Below are positions 1 to 10,290 of a stretch of DNA of 64,000 nucleotides, piece by piece. How positions within the stretch are numbered: position 1 is the stretch's first letter; every line of letters starts with the position of its first letter. The notes under the pieces are model-generated. The model was given only the letters and a program-made list of their open reading frames with translations. It was not told the DNA's origin and did not search any database. The DNA is taken from contig JBAJFG010000016.1 in assembly GCA_037903475.1 (NCBI GenBank), positions 124,001-188,000 on the forward strand, read 5' to 3'. Origin of the DNA: Ancylostoma caninum. Lineage: Eukaryota; Nematoda; Chromadorea; Rhabditida; Ancylostomatidae. The translations under genes were made by a program, and so were the position numbers.

Positions 1-495
1 CCAGGCAACTTTACGAAAATAAAATGATGGAGATGACGGCTTTTGAGAGGAAATCATCTCTGCGGTAATAATTGTCTGTGAAAGCGTGTTGCTAGATACA
101 TATGTTCTATGGAAAGATATTTGTTGTTTGGCCTCTTAATGAGATTAGAACTGATGCTAAGAAACTCCGTAGCTGCTAGGGCGAAATTCTAGGATTTTTG
201 TGCGCAAATACATATCATGTGCCATCCGAAAAAGCTCGAATTTTGACAATTACACAAATTGCTGAAGAAACGTCTGGGTGCCTAACCGAATATGTATTTA
301 GACGAACGTATTGAAATAATCCTGACTAAAAAATGTCTGAAAAAAATGATGAAAAACAAGAAGCGAAGAAGAAGACCCTAATGTGTGTGTGTGCACTTTG
401 GTGGCTCATGTTCCTGTATTCTTTTAAATTTTTGCTCTTTTTTTCTTAGAAGATGAATAAAACAGTGACTGGGAAACAAAGATGGCTTTTAATTA
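1..495. other. Left-edge sequence without a recognised gene
   Basis: I see no splice-flanked coding segment or RNA gene here. It lies downstream of the minus-strand zinc-finger gene and may contain the end of its transcript. The stretch is AT-rich and ordinary. Confidence 0.4.
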
Positions 496-501
496 TTTAT
501 T
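496..501 (-). terminator. Polyadenylation signal of the zinc-finger gene
   Basis: AATAAA on the minus strand, about 20 bases past the TGA at 520-522. Position and sequence fit a normal nematode 3' end signal. Confidence 0.5.
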
Positions 502-519
502 GAAATACGCATGACAAAT

Positions 520-3500
520 TCAATACATAGGAGGTACATATCCGCTAGTCATCGGGAAAAGAAAATACGACTTGCGATCAGTATATCCTATCCCCTGACG
601 ACCCATTAAGTACCTCGATGAGCGCGGATTAAACTGCCGTTCACCTGGAAAAATTTGTCTACAGTAAACGAACGCAGCAAAAAATGAAATGATAAAAATT
701 CTCTAAACGAACCTCTATGACTGTACATGTGATAGGCCAGTTGGCGGCTATCTGCATAGCTCTTGGAGCAATATTCACAAATATAGGGCTTGGAGCGAAC
801 ATCGGAGTACACCTACAAGTAACTTTTCCAGGAATATGTGCTCATATGATCATATCTGTGCCAAATGAACCTTCATTGGATGCTTTGGTTCAAATCCTTG
901 TTCAATGAAAGCGGGCGTAGGCATATCCTGGAGCAGAGCAACACGACTAGTTGACGGATGGACCAATACTGGACATCCATGCAATTCCTGGAAATCCGGA
1001 ACATTGGGAGAATCTCTTAAACTGTGAGCGGAGATTATATCGAACCTTTTCCTCCTTCTCTTTTTCCAGATCTTCCGGGTGCTTATGATACAACATTTCC
1101 GTGTATGAGAAGAATGTGCGACCGCATTCGCATTTATAACCCTTCACATCTGGAAAAATGGTTATTGTAGAATAATCTTGTGATCACATCCTAAACTGTG
1201 TAGTACTCGAGTTTTGTCCTCTCTTCACTTGAAAGCTTCACGCTTTACACTAGCGTTTCAAAAGGATTCTTATCCAGTTTGCTCGAATGCTGCACTAAGA
1301 GCAACTGCTGCACGGAAATCGGATACTTCAGCGGCTCTCTTTGAGAAAGCAAGGAGGAATGCAAAGAAATGTTACAGCAGAATAAGAGAAACTGCACATG
1401 AAGGGAGTAATTGGATTATCCAGCTCCACTTCAGAAGTCAAAGTTATGATCTTTGATTTTGCAAAAATGCAACGAATCCGAGCACTGTATGGATACTCAT
1501 AATCGGGATTCACAGCATATTAACAAAAAAAAGGTTATTGCAGAACTTCCCCAAAAACGTCCACGAATCTCAGTACAAAAGTAGCAGAAGACTTGTTCCG
1601 TTCCAATCATTTAATTTTTCTTTCATTATATTCATACTTAATCAAATACCCTAGCATCAACTGATTCTGAAGCTGCTGGTGAAACGGCACTAGTGAAGCT
1701 TCTTCTTTTGTTTATAACTGTAAATCTGATTCACTTGCAATTCAAATACGCTTCGTTTCCCATTTTATTACCAATATTAAGAAGAAATCCGGCTCTACAT
1801 AGATAAGCTGTCCGCTAAGCAGGAATTCTTGCCAGATTTCCACAGCTAAAAAAGGTGAATAAAGTGCAGCACATCTGTTACTATCCGCAAAAAGTCCGCA
1901 TATTGTCTAACGCTGCTGGAACTTTTTCAAATTGCCCACAGCTGCTGTTCAAGTTTTTTTTTCTCGGGCATTGAACAATCTGTTGCAAATGCTCGCTGTA
2001 GAATAAAATAAAGCAAGAAGAGGGCCGTGGGACTCTGCAAAACATGAAGTGGAGAAATTTAACGAAAAAAAGCAGGAAACTCTGGAGACACTTCTAAAAT
2101 GAGACTGCTCATGAGTGCTTAGCTACAGTCGGGTCCGGCAGCCACTGCAAATGGGCGCCGGTGGGCGCCGGCCGCCACCACCCTCCGGCGCCCCGGTATT
2201 AATGAGCTTTAAATCACTCGAGCTTGGGAGAAAGCGGAGAAAATACAATTTTAGTCCATAGTGGACAGAGTGCAGTGGATATGTTAAGGCTATAAAGCAG
2301 GGGAGCATTTTCGCAACTTTCACGTTTTTTCATTTTTGTGATTTCCATGGGGAAAGATTTCTGAATACACAATAAGCGAAGCCAACTCTTCCAATTTCTG
2401 CTATAGTACGCTGCTTCCCGAATACAAAAATGGCCGTTATTCTTCTATAGATGGACACAATACTTCAGTTATCCCATCTGAATAATAAAGCTCATCCAAT
2501 TCGGGATCCTCAGAAATAATTGAAATCCGTATAAATTGTTCCATATCCATTGCGAAGTAGTTCTACCGCTGTCATTTATCTTTCGTGGAGCAGTCCTTTA
2601 CGGCGGAGTTACTCTCTCCCGGTTTCCCTCAACTTTGAAAAAGTGGTTTTTCACTATTACTTACACTATTACTATTACTTACACTTACAGTTATCGTAGT
2701 TTATCTTCGAAATTTATGCAAAATGTTGCCGGATGCCTTCCTGGACTACCCGAAGGAGATCACGGGGGACGTTCCAAGCAGTGAACCCCAAACACTGCGA
2801 TACTTAACTCTGGATCTCCAACGGAGTGGAACCAGCGATAGGGACAGATTGCAATCTGCCGCTCAAACCACTGAGCCATCCGGGCTACTTTTTATGTTGG
2901 AGTTTGTTAGATAACTGCAGCAGTCGTAGGCGCATACTATATTTATTTGCAAAACGGGGGCACAGGGCAGGATTCGATCCCCTGACCACCACAACGTCGA
3001 CCATTCGCTCAACCCACTGAGCTATGCGCGCACGCGATGCAACATACAAATAGTGCCCAATCATACTTACATTTACATTTATCGTAGTTTATCTTAGAAA
3101 TTTAGGTGAAGAGGGAGTTGGGTGGGGCCACTCCTGTGAAGCCTAAGCCTAAGCCTTAAACCCATTCTTAAGCATAGGGTTAGGCTTATCTACCCTGTCT
3201 ACTATGGACTAAAATTGTGTTCTCTCCGCTTTCTCCCAAGCTCGAGTGATTTATAGCTCATTAATACCGGTGCGCCGGAGGGTGGCGGCGGCCGGCGCCC
3301 ACCGGCGCCCATTTGCAGTGGCTGCCGGACCGCACTGTACAGTCACTGTGCTGCTAAAAGAGCAAAAGGAAGGCCAGAGAATCCACGAAAATATTTTATT
3401 TTTTTTCTACTGGTGATTGTAAAATTGTGGTAGCATTTATTCGTAAATAAGTCGGAATTATTAGATTATTACCCAGCTTTTCATTGTTTCCGCAGAGGAT

Positions 3501-6500
3501 TATTTCAAAGCTACTAATAAATGATGATTTTGTAAATGTACAAATACCGTTCTGAAGCGCATAACGTCGTAATCATTCAGGGGTTTGAAACTGCATTCAT
3601 TCTGCACAGATAACGGCTAAACGGATAACCGGATACGGGTGATCCGCCCATCCCAGGTGCACATGCCCAACAAAAAATGTGTGAAATTATCCTGAGCCCA
3701 TCCTCGTTCTCCGAAGCATTTTCTTTCTCATTTTTATTCTCGAGCGATTTCGAATACAAGCATCAAATTTGGTAACCCAAACTTTATTTATTTATTCATT
3801 TATTTATTTGTTTATTTATTAACTTGTTTGCTTTATCAATTATGCGCACATGGTGCTCCTGTAGTCAAGCAAAGAAGATAGACAGCAAAAAAAAAAATAA
3901 AAGTATCACTAAAAACAAAAATAAGAGCCAAGTTCGAAGTCAACTGGCTAAACGGTGCTGTGGCCAGATAAATAGTAGGGAAGTAAGAGGTCTAGTTGGC
4001 ATATGTTCCGACTACCTGATTAACACCTGCTGAATTCAGGTCCAAGTAGACCCCCCATGATATTGTTGACATTGTGGGTGGTCTACTTGGACCTAAGTTC
4101 ACCTTATGCCGTTTTCCTCTACGGAGTTGGAGCAAGTTGAAATATGAGCATGCACACAAGCATCTGAGTAGAAATCCTTACTATTGAGTACATTGTGTAA
4201 TTAGTAGAATTATCCTGTAAGTCTGGAGCGCTCCGTGGAAACCTCACAGTTACTATTCATAGCCCGCACTCTGCACCGATTTATACTATGTTTTTCTAGA
4301 AATGTATAGCAGCCAGTGTCCCCATCTCAAACATCTGTTCGCCTAGTACAGCGACGTCGGACGGCTACGGCATTTCACCTCGTTGTAATGTGTTGTTGTG
4401 ACCGTAGTTCCGCACTAGTTTTTACAAACATCTGCTACACATTTGAGGATTTGCAGCTGCAGACGACGAGACATCTCGGGGAGTGTAGTAAACTATTAGA
4501 AAAACATGTGCTTACCACCATGTTGTAGTGTGTGATACTCCAGCTGGCATGCAAATTCGTACGATTCACCGCATTTTCCGCAGACGTATGGCTGGAACAT
4601 AGCATGAAATTTTGGGAGAAACCAAAAAACATTTCAGCAATATAGTACCAACACTTTTAGATGGAGGTTTAACTAGTAGAAACAAGGAGACCATTTTTTG
4701 AAGTCCCCTTGTAAGTTTAGAGTCAATTTCAGCAATCCAGCGCAATTGGACATGTTCCATATTCCGGGAAAGCTATGTGTATCGCCACATTGGCTCACAT
4801 CCAGTATGATAAGGAATACGTTCGTACGTCGAGCAAAATACTAGTTGTATGAGTAGACCTAACACATGGAATTATTATGATTCTTGAAGTAGATAATGCG
4901 TACCACTTAGTGGAAAATCCTAACCCATAAAATCCGGTCAATTTCTGGATAAAGATCTTCCGCTCTAGATTTTGATGATTTTCACAATTTTGCTATTCAT
5001 TCATTATGATAAGGCAGCGATTTTTTGTAAGACTAAACTCTGACGAAGGTGTTAACGCCGAAAGTTAACACATAAAGATATTCAAGAGCCTTCATGAGAT
5101 AAAAGAAAGAAGAATTAAAACGTTTCAGGGAGAAGAAGCAAATATTCTACTAGTGAGGCAGTAGGTGAAACGAACATTAAACTTTCTTGAAGACATTGAA
5201 CTGAAGTTTTTAGTATAAGTTTCCAGACCGTGGGAAATTACACCTCCTTTGCGCAAAAATGCATAAGGATCAAAAGGTTCGCACGAAACAAGATATTTAC
5301 GACTTTAGGCAATACAATTAACTCTAAAAAACAAAGACTTTCAAAGCAAGGGACGTTACAAGGCAAAGTACTAGGTTGGTCCGATAGTCCTGCACCAAAT
5401 TTTACACTTTTTTTTTTCAAGAAATCGTAATATTATTGTCTATGGATGGAACTTGGACTGCCAATTTTTACAGTTAAGAAATACATAGTAGAACATTCTA
5501 TGTATCACATTCTATTGCCGCACAATTTCAATTCAATACCAAGAAGTTCTGGATCGAAAAAATAAATGCTGGTAGAAAACTTGCGGACCAACCAAATACG
5601 TAATTTGTGGACAACCTAGGACCAGGTCGATCCCTACAGAATATGGGAACAAAAAAATATCCTGCGACGAAAACGAGTAACTCACTTGTGAAATGTTGTG
5701 CACCCTTTCGTGTGCTCGAAGTGTGTTCATATAGTTGAACGTGAGCCCACAAAATCGGCATTTATAGAAAACAAATCCATTGTCGTCCTTTTCCACAACA
5801 GTGAGTGGATCCTCCGACTCCACGGACGAGTCCTAAACAGCTCGTTTGTCATTAGCGATTGGGGCCAAGTATTTGGGACAAGCAGCTGTTAGTGGTTTGT
5901 GGTCGCCGTGTAAAATTGATGGTACTGGTAAATTGTACTGGATTGGCGATTGAAAATATCAAAGAACATATTCTCCAGGATCGTCTGAAACCATCGCGCA
6001 TTCTCGCTATTTTTTCTTCAGGATCACGGATAAATTCGGATAGTGAGCGCAGGAGCTATGAGATTGAAAATCACGCTTTTCTCCTCGGATTACAGATTTT
6101 CTCACGAAGTGAAATTTGAAAACAAAATCAAGAGCCAAATTTCCGGAATGTTTCTAACCTAGTTTCTAACCTATCTATGACATCTTCTGCTGAATGTGTA
6201 ACGCAGTTCCTTCCTAAAAATTTTCTGGAAAAAGCCCAAATGATCCCGGTTTCTAACTATTGGCAAAGAATCGGCACTTCAAGCAATGATTTTTTGTTTA
6301 CTTTAACGGCTTCCGCTGAGGACTGAGGATATGATGGAAAAGTCGTGGACTATATCGCAAACCTATGTGCTGTTTATTCTACAGTCATAGTCACACCCTC
6401 TTATATATTGGTGGGCGCCGAAAAGTGCGGAAAGCAAACAAGATTTGGTGCCTTTGCGAATGTTCAGGAGATCCTATGAGGTGTTGCACCTACTGTGTAC

Positions 6501-8784
6501 CGTAACCCTATAGAAATGGCATTACGGTACGAAGCGAATACGATTCTCGTGAGTCTCCTGGCCTCTAGACAAAGATTCGAAAAAGAAAAATATATTCGCT
6601 AATCGATTTCACCAGCAAATTCGTCCAGAAAATGAACTATACAAGGACAAGACAGTAGGTAACTCACCAGCCTATCCAGTGCTCTGGAAATCCTCTGCGG
6701 TCCTGGATTGGATGTAGGATTACCGTCAGGATTAGACGTAGGGTTTGAACTAGGGTTATACGTAGGATTGGAAATGGGATTCGAGGCAGGACTGAATGAA
6801 GGAGGTTTCGCAGTGTTGGTGACGATATCAGGATTAGTGACGATATGTATTGAACTGGTAGTAGTATTTGCAGTAGCAGAAAAATCGCCGGCTGGCGCTG
6901 TAGCATTGATAGATGGTTCCTGAAAAAGACGTTGATTTTGATATAGAGATGTCCTGGAAAAGCATGGAAAAGTTGAATTAGCTAATATATCATTTTGGGA
7001 TCTCAGCTTCCGTTGCACTATAGTAACATTTCATTAAAATGCACCAACATTAGTCTGAAAGCTTTTACTACTTTCGTAAACAGTATTGTATAATTTTACA
7101 AGGATATTATATGTAAGAGCTGACTTCATTACTGATGATTTTCACAAGATCGTGCTAGCCATAGTAAGTAGATGGAAGAACGCTTCGCCACGGTAAGAAA
7201 AATACTACTTCTAACTACTTCAAATGGTAGTTACGCAGTTTAGCCTACTGTTTTTCTGGAGTTGATCCACCATATTTGCTCAGAATATTTCTGGAAAGGG
7301 GTTACAGTAGATCCGTCAGAGTTTTCTAGGAATGCATTCTCCAATGAGTCTGTCGTAGTGACGATAACAATTACTGCTTCAAAATATGCACATTTTCATA
7401 CCAGCACACTTCAAACAAGGTAACACTAACGAAATATCCAGGAAAAATCACTGGTCAACTATTACTATGTCATTATTCTAGAATTTACGGCAAAACTGAA
7501 CATATATGAAGAAATTCCATGCATACTAAGCAGAAAATTCACCGTGACATTCCTGACCGGCACAGGGTCGTCGTCGTCGTCGATTTTCAGGCGCTCCATT
7601 GTTCTGGATATTGACTGGAAAGGAAGTACTTGAAATTCGTTCTAGCACCTTCGGTTGAGATGGAAATAAAGAAAATTCTCCCGCACATTGTCATTTTTCA
7701 CTGCATTCTTTGCCGTATCGCAAGCAGCCATGAGTTCGTCAAAATCCTCATCGCGTAGTCTCTTCGCCTTGAAATGGCAGTATAAACTATTAGGTCGTCA
7801 AGTATGAAATGTCTGATTTTGGATGAGAAGATTTTGAGTTTTGTTTCTAAAGCAAGATGCAGTATAAGATATCCGAATATGCTCCTATACTATCTCCATA
7901 GCCTTGCCATCTTAAATATGGCTTGGCTGCTCCAAAACCTTAGAAGCATGGAAAGCTATGGGCGATCAAGTGAGGAAGAGCGTTTCCAACATGATGTTGA
8001 AAGTTGAGCATTTTCTCCAGCAAGAAGTGAGCTAATCCCTGAAAGGAGTTGTGGTCAAATAGAGCAAGGTTTGTCCAGTGCAGTGGGTGGCAGGTGGGTC
8101 CTCACCCCTGCTCCTCTGGCTTAAGCAGCGTGGATTTGTAAAAAATGGTCAAAAATTGACACCCATTTTTGAGGGTCAAACTGGGAAAAACTCGTTTACC
8201 GAACCACTTTTAATGGTCATATTGGCTTGAGTACCTAAATATTATTGGATTATAAAGGTCACACCTTGCTGCTTATGCCGACCTAGTTTGACTCCTATCC
8301 GCTTCGGCTACGGCTTTCAGCTCATCGAAATCCAGGTTCATCATAAGGCTCACTTTGGAGCTTCATGCCACCTGAGCGGAACTTCCCAAGCAAACGCTGT
8401 TCAGTGCATTTACTAGCCACATGTCCCTTAACACTACCCTGATGTTCCCAGCTTCCCCGGCTCTAACAGCTGAAAAATGGAACCGATGTTCCAAAACGAC
8501 ACGATTTTTCGTCTTTGAGTAGTTCTACAAGAAATGCTTTCAAACAAAAATTCGAAACCTGATCAAAAACCCAGGAAGTGATTTTGAAAGGAAGAGGATG
8601 TACCTTCATAATGAAAATAGAGATGAGAAGAGATCTAGTAAATTTTCGAAGATACAGACTGTCAAACTGACCGCTCATAAAATCAGACATTTCATACTTG
8701 ACGACCTAATACATGAAATATCGCTACGATATACACAAATTCAATCGATATTCGTGAACCTACCTCATCGCGCGAGTGGTCCAT
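520..8784 (-). CDS. C2H2 zinc-finger protein, nine exons
   Basis: Exons read on the minus strand: 8764-8784 (start, MDHSRDE), 7649-7767, 7543-7603, 6668-6920, 5686-5832, 4516-4591, about 1046-1149, 713-812 and 520-644 (stop), giving roughly 310 residues. Most junctions keep frame with GT donors and AG acceptors. The N-terminal half is acidic (a run of five Asp) and then Asn-Pro rich, with short xNP repeats from 6.7-6.8 kb. The C-terminal half has four C2H2-type fingers: YKCRFCGLTF..HERVH, YVCGKCGESY..HTLQH, a shortened one with Cys-x-Cys (YKCECGRTFF..HKH), and YICEYCSKSY..HMYSH. C2H2 arrays usually bind DNA or RNA in the nucleus; the target is unknown. The least certain junction is 1046 to 812. 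I recognise no orthologue. Copy A of the TIR element sits in the 3.4-kb intron before the third finger. Confidence 0.75.
2126..3337 (+). mobile_element. Long-TIR non-autonomous DNA transposon, copy A
   Basis: The ends are imperfect inverted repeats of about 100 bp. The left begins CAGTCGGGTCCGGCAG, the right ends CTGCCGGACCGCACTG, and TA flanks both ends (2124-2125, 3338-3339), as in Tc1/mariner-type insertions. A GC-rich block lies in each arm. Inside are AT-rich sequence, a pair of direct repeats, two tRNA-like modules and TTAGGC-like hexamers (3138-3190). No transposase is encoded, so it would have to be mobilised in trans. It lies in the zinc-finger gene intron. Copies B, C and D are at 29.6, 32.3 and 55.2 kb. 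Confidence 0.85.
2818..3034 (-). other. Two tRNA-like (Pol III A/B box) modules in copy A
   Basis: Read on the minus strand, the first module (about 2955-3034) has TAGCTCAGTGGG, an exact match to the A-box consensus TRGCNNAGYNGG. About 32 bases later it has GGATCGAATCC, one mismatch from the B box GGTTCGANNCC. The second (about 2818-2887) has TGGCTCAGTGGT and GGTTCCACTCC, each one mismatch off. D-arm and T-arm pairing can be drawn for the first module, but the anticodon arm and acceptor stem are poor. These look like tRNA-derived relics or Pol III promoters, not functional tRNAs. Confidence 0.6.
4032..4099. repeat. Small palindromic element (hairpin)
   Basis: A perfect 15-bp inverted repeat, AGGTCCAAGTAGACC at 4038-4052 and its complement at 4080-4094, extends imperfectly to about 20 bp. 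The arms are separated by 27 bases. It lies in a zinc-finger gene intron and could be a minimal MITE or a structured intronic RNA. Confidence 0.6.
5371..5596 (-). mobile_element. Mariner-type MITE, copy 1
   Basis: The left end is CTAGGTTGGTCCGATAG and the right end reads GGACCAACC, with TA dinucleotides at 5369-5370 and 5597-5598. The TIR core AGGTTGGTCC is typical of mariner elements. The reverse complement matches the copy at 38728-38932 along most of its length, including GATCCAGAA, TTGAATTGAAATT, GTTCTACTA and CCATCCAT blocks. It is too short to encode a transposase. Confidence 0.75.
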
Positions 8785-10290
8785 GCTGCTGACGGCGGTG
8801 TAACAGTCGAGTCCGGCTGCGTCCGAGCGCTACCCACTCAAATCCGCCGTCGGCACGCCTCTTATTCGCCGAGACTCCTCTCCTTGCTATTTTTTTCAGT
8901 ATGACTCATTGCTGCAGCTGAACACTGCACGTCACTCGCGCGAATTTCAGAGGATATCACCTCATTGCTGTGAGCAACGCCTGTTCTCGCTAGGTGTTTC
9001 ATCACCTGTTTCCATGATATCATTAGCGTCGACTGGGTCTGTGACAAAGAAAACTAACAGAATTGAGGAGGGGGGGGGGGTAAGTAACGGTAAAAGTAAA
9101 AGACGCGATGGTGAGTGGCTAAGTTTCAACCAGCCTCACTGATTCCTGACCCCAGAAAAATGAAAAAAAATTATCCATCTCTGAGGACATTTTCAAGGAT
9201 CAATGATCAGTAATGATTTATTCGTTCGACATGCTCTTTTTTTCCTGAAAACTTGGAAAACGTTAGGAATCAGGATGTTCCATAACATACCCTAATTTTT
9301 ACCGCTTTATTTCAAATGATTTCTCGATTAAATACGATCTTGGCCGCAGCAGTCATGGTTCTCAAACCGAAACAGTGGTCCTGCCGTGTTCGTGCACGTG
9401 CACGTTTTCGTGCGCAACCAGCGTCTGTGCAGTCATGCACGGCCATCTAAAGAATCTTGATTCCCGGAGAACGATTCAAATAGCCTATGAAGCGCTGTAG
9501 CTGAAGAGTTAGGTACGTTAAGTTACGTTAAGCTCGGCAATTGGTCGATCACAAGAGCTGACCAATCACAGGGCTCCACAATGCCACCCTTTCCAGGCAC
9601 AGCGCTCGACACCATGCATTATCGCAATTCCAGCCCATCATTTGAAATGTTAACTATTGCGGAACTTTTTTTCTCCTTCAATAAACATGAAATGTTGAAT
9701 CCCCAAAATAAGAACGAAATCCGATATTTCTACACTATCTGCTGACACTTTTTCGAAGCTACCCGAGTCGAAATTGATCTTTACCTGCAGAAAGACGTCC
9801 TGAAACGGAGAAACTACAGACTAAACAGTCAAATTCACAGAATTTATTGAAATAAAATCAGTCACAAACGACAACCATTAAATTTCTTCACCAAGACATA
9901 TCCGTATGACCCCAACAGTGCAGAGATCCTTGAAGGAACGAGATACATACGTCATCAGATATATGTTCAAAAACCAAACTTTGTCTCATACAGGAAATGA
10001 AAGGAGTAATGAAATTCAAAAAGCATCGTAGGTTGAGGATATAGTTCAGATAGAGCAGACGCTGCTCATGGAAAAATGCATCAGCACTTGCAATCAGAAG
10101 CAGCAAAGAAGATGTCATCAACTGCCACAACTACGTATCATAAAATGAGACCATGTGGGGGAAACCTCGGCACGTACTGGCGAAAGACCATACACTGTAG
10201 TGGAAACCAACGGAACAACAAAAAAAAACACCGTAAACACAGGACCCGAGAACCAACACGCATCGTTTGAGCTCATATTCATAGCCTACA
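8785..10290. other. Intergenic region between condensin 3' end and zinc-finger start
   Basis: Both flanking genes are on the minus strand. The proximal part is the zinc-finger gene's likely promoter side, and TTTATT at 9842-9847 (AATAAA on minus) is a candidate condensin polyadenylation signal. GTGCACGTGCACG near 9394 contains a CACGTG palindrome. A G-run lies at about 9068-9079. A minus ORF at 9888-10130 with a hydrophobic start falls inside the presumed condensin 3' UTR and was not accepted. The 1.5-kb gap argues against an operon. Confidence 0.4.

Noticed and set aside
2536..3020. Overlapping small ORFs repeated in copies A-D (for example MEPAIGTDCNLPLK...)
   Set aside because: They are translations of the tRNA-like modules and flanking repeats in the transposon. 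They are repeated because the element is, and show no sign of coding.
9888..10130. Minus ORF with a hydrophobic, signal-like start (MTSSLLLLIASADAF)
   Set aside because: It lies within the likely 3' UTR of the condensin gene, between its stop and a candidate AATAAA, with no splice or promoter context.
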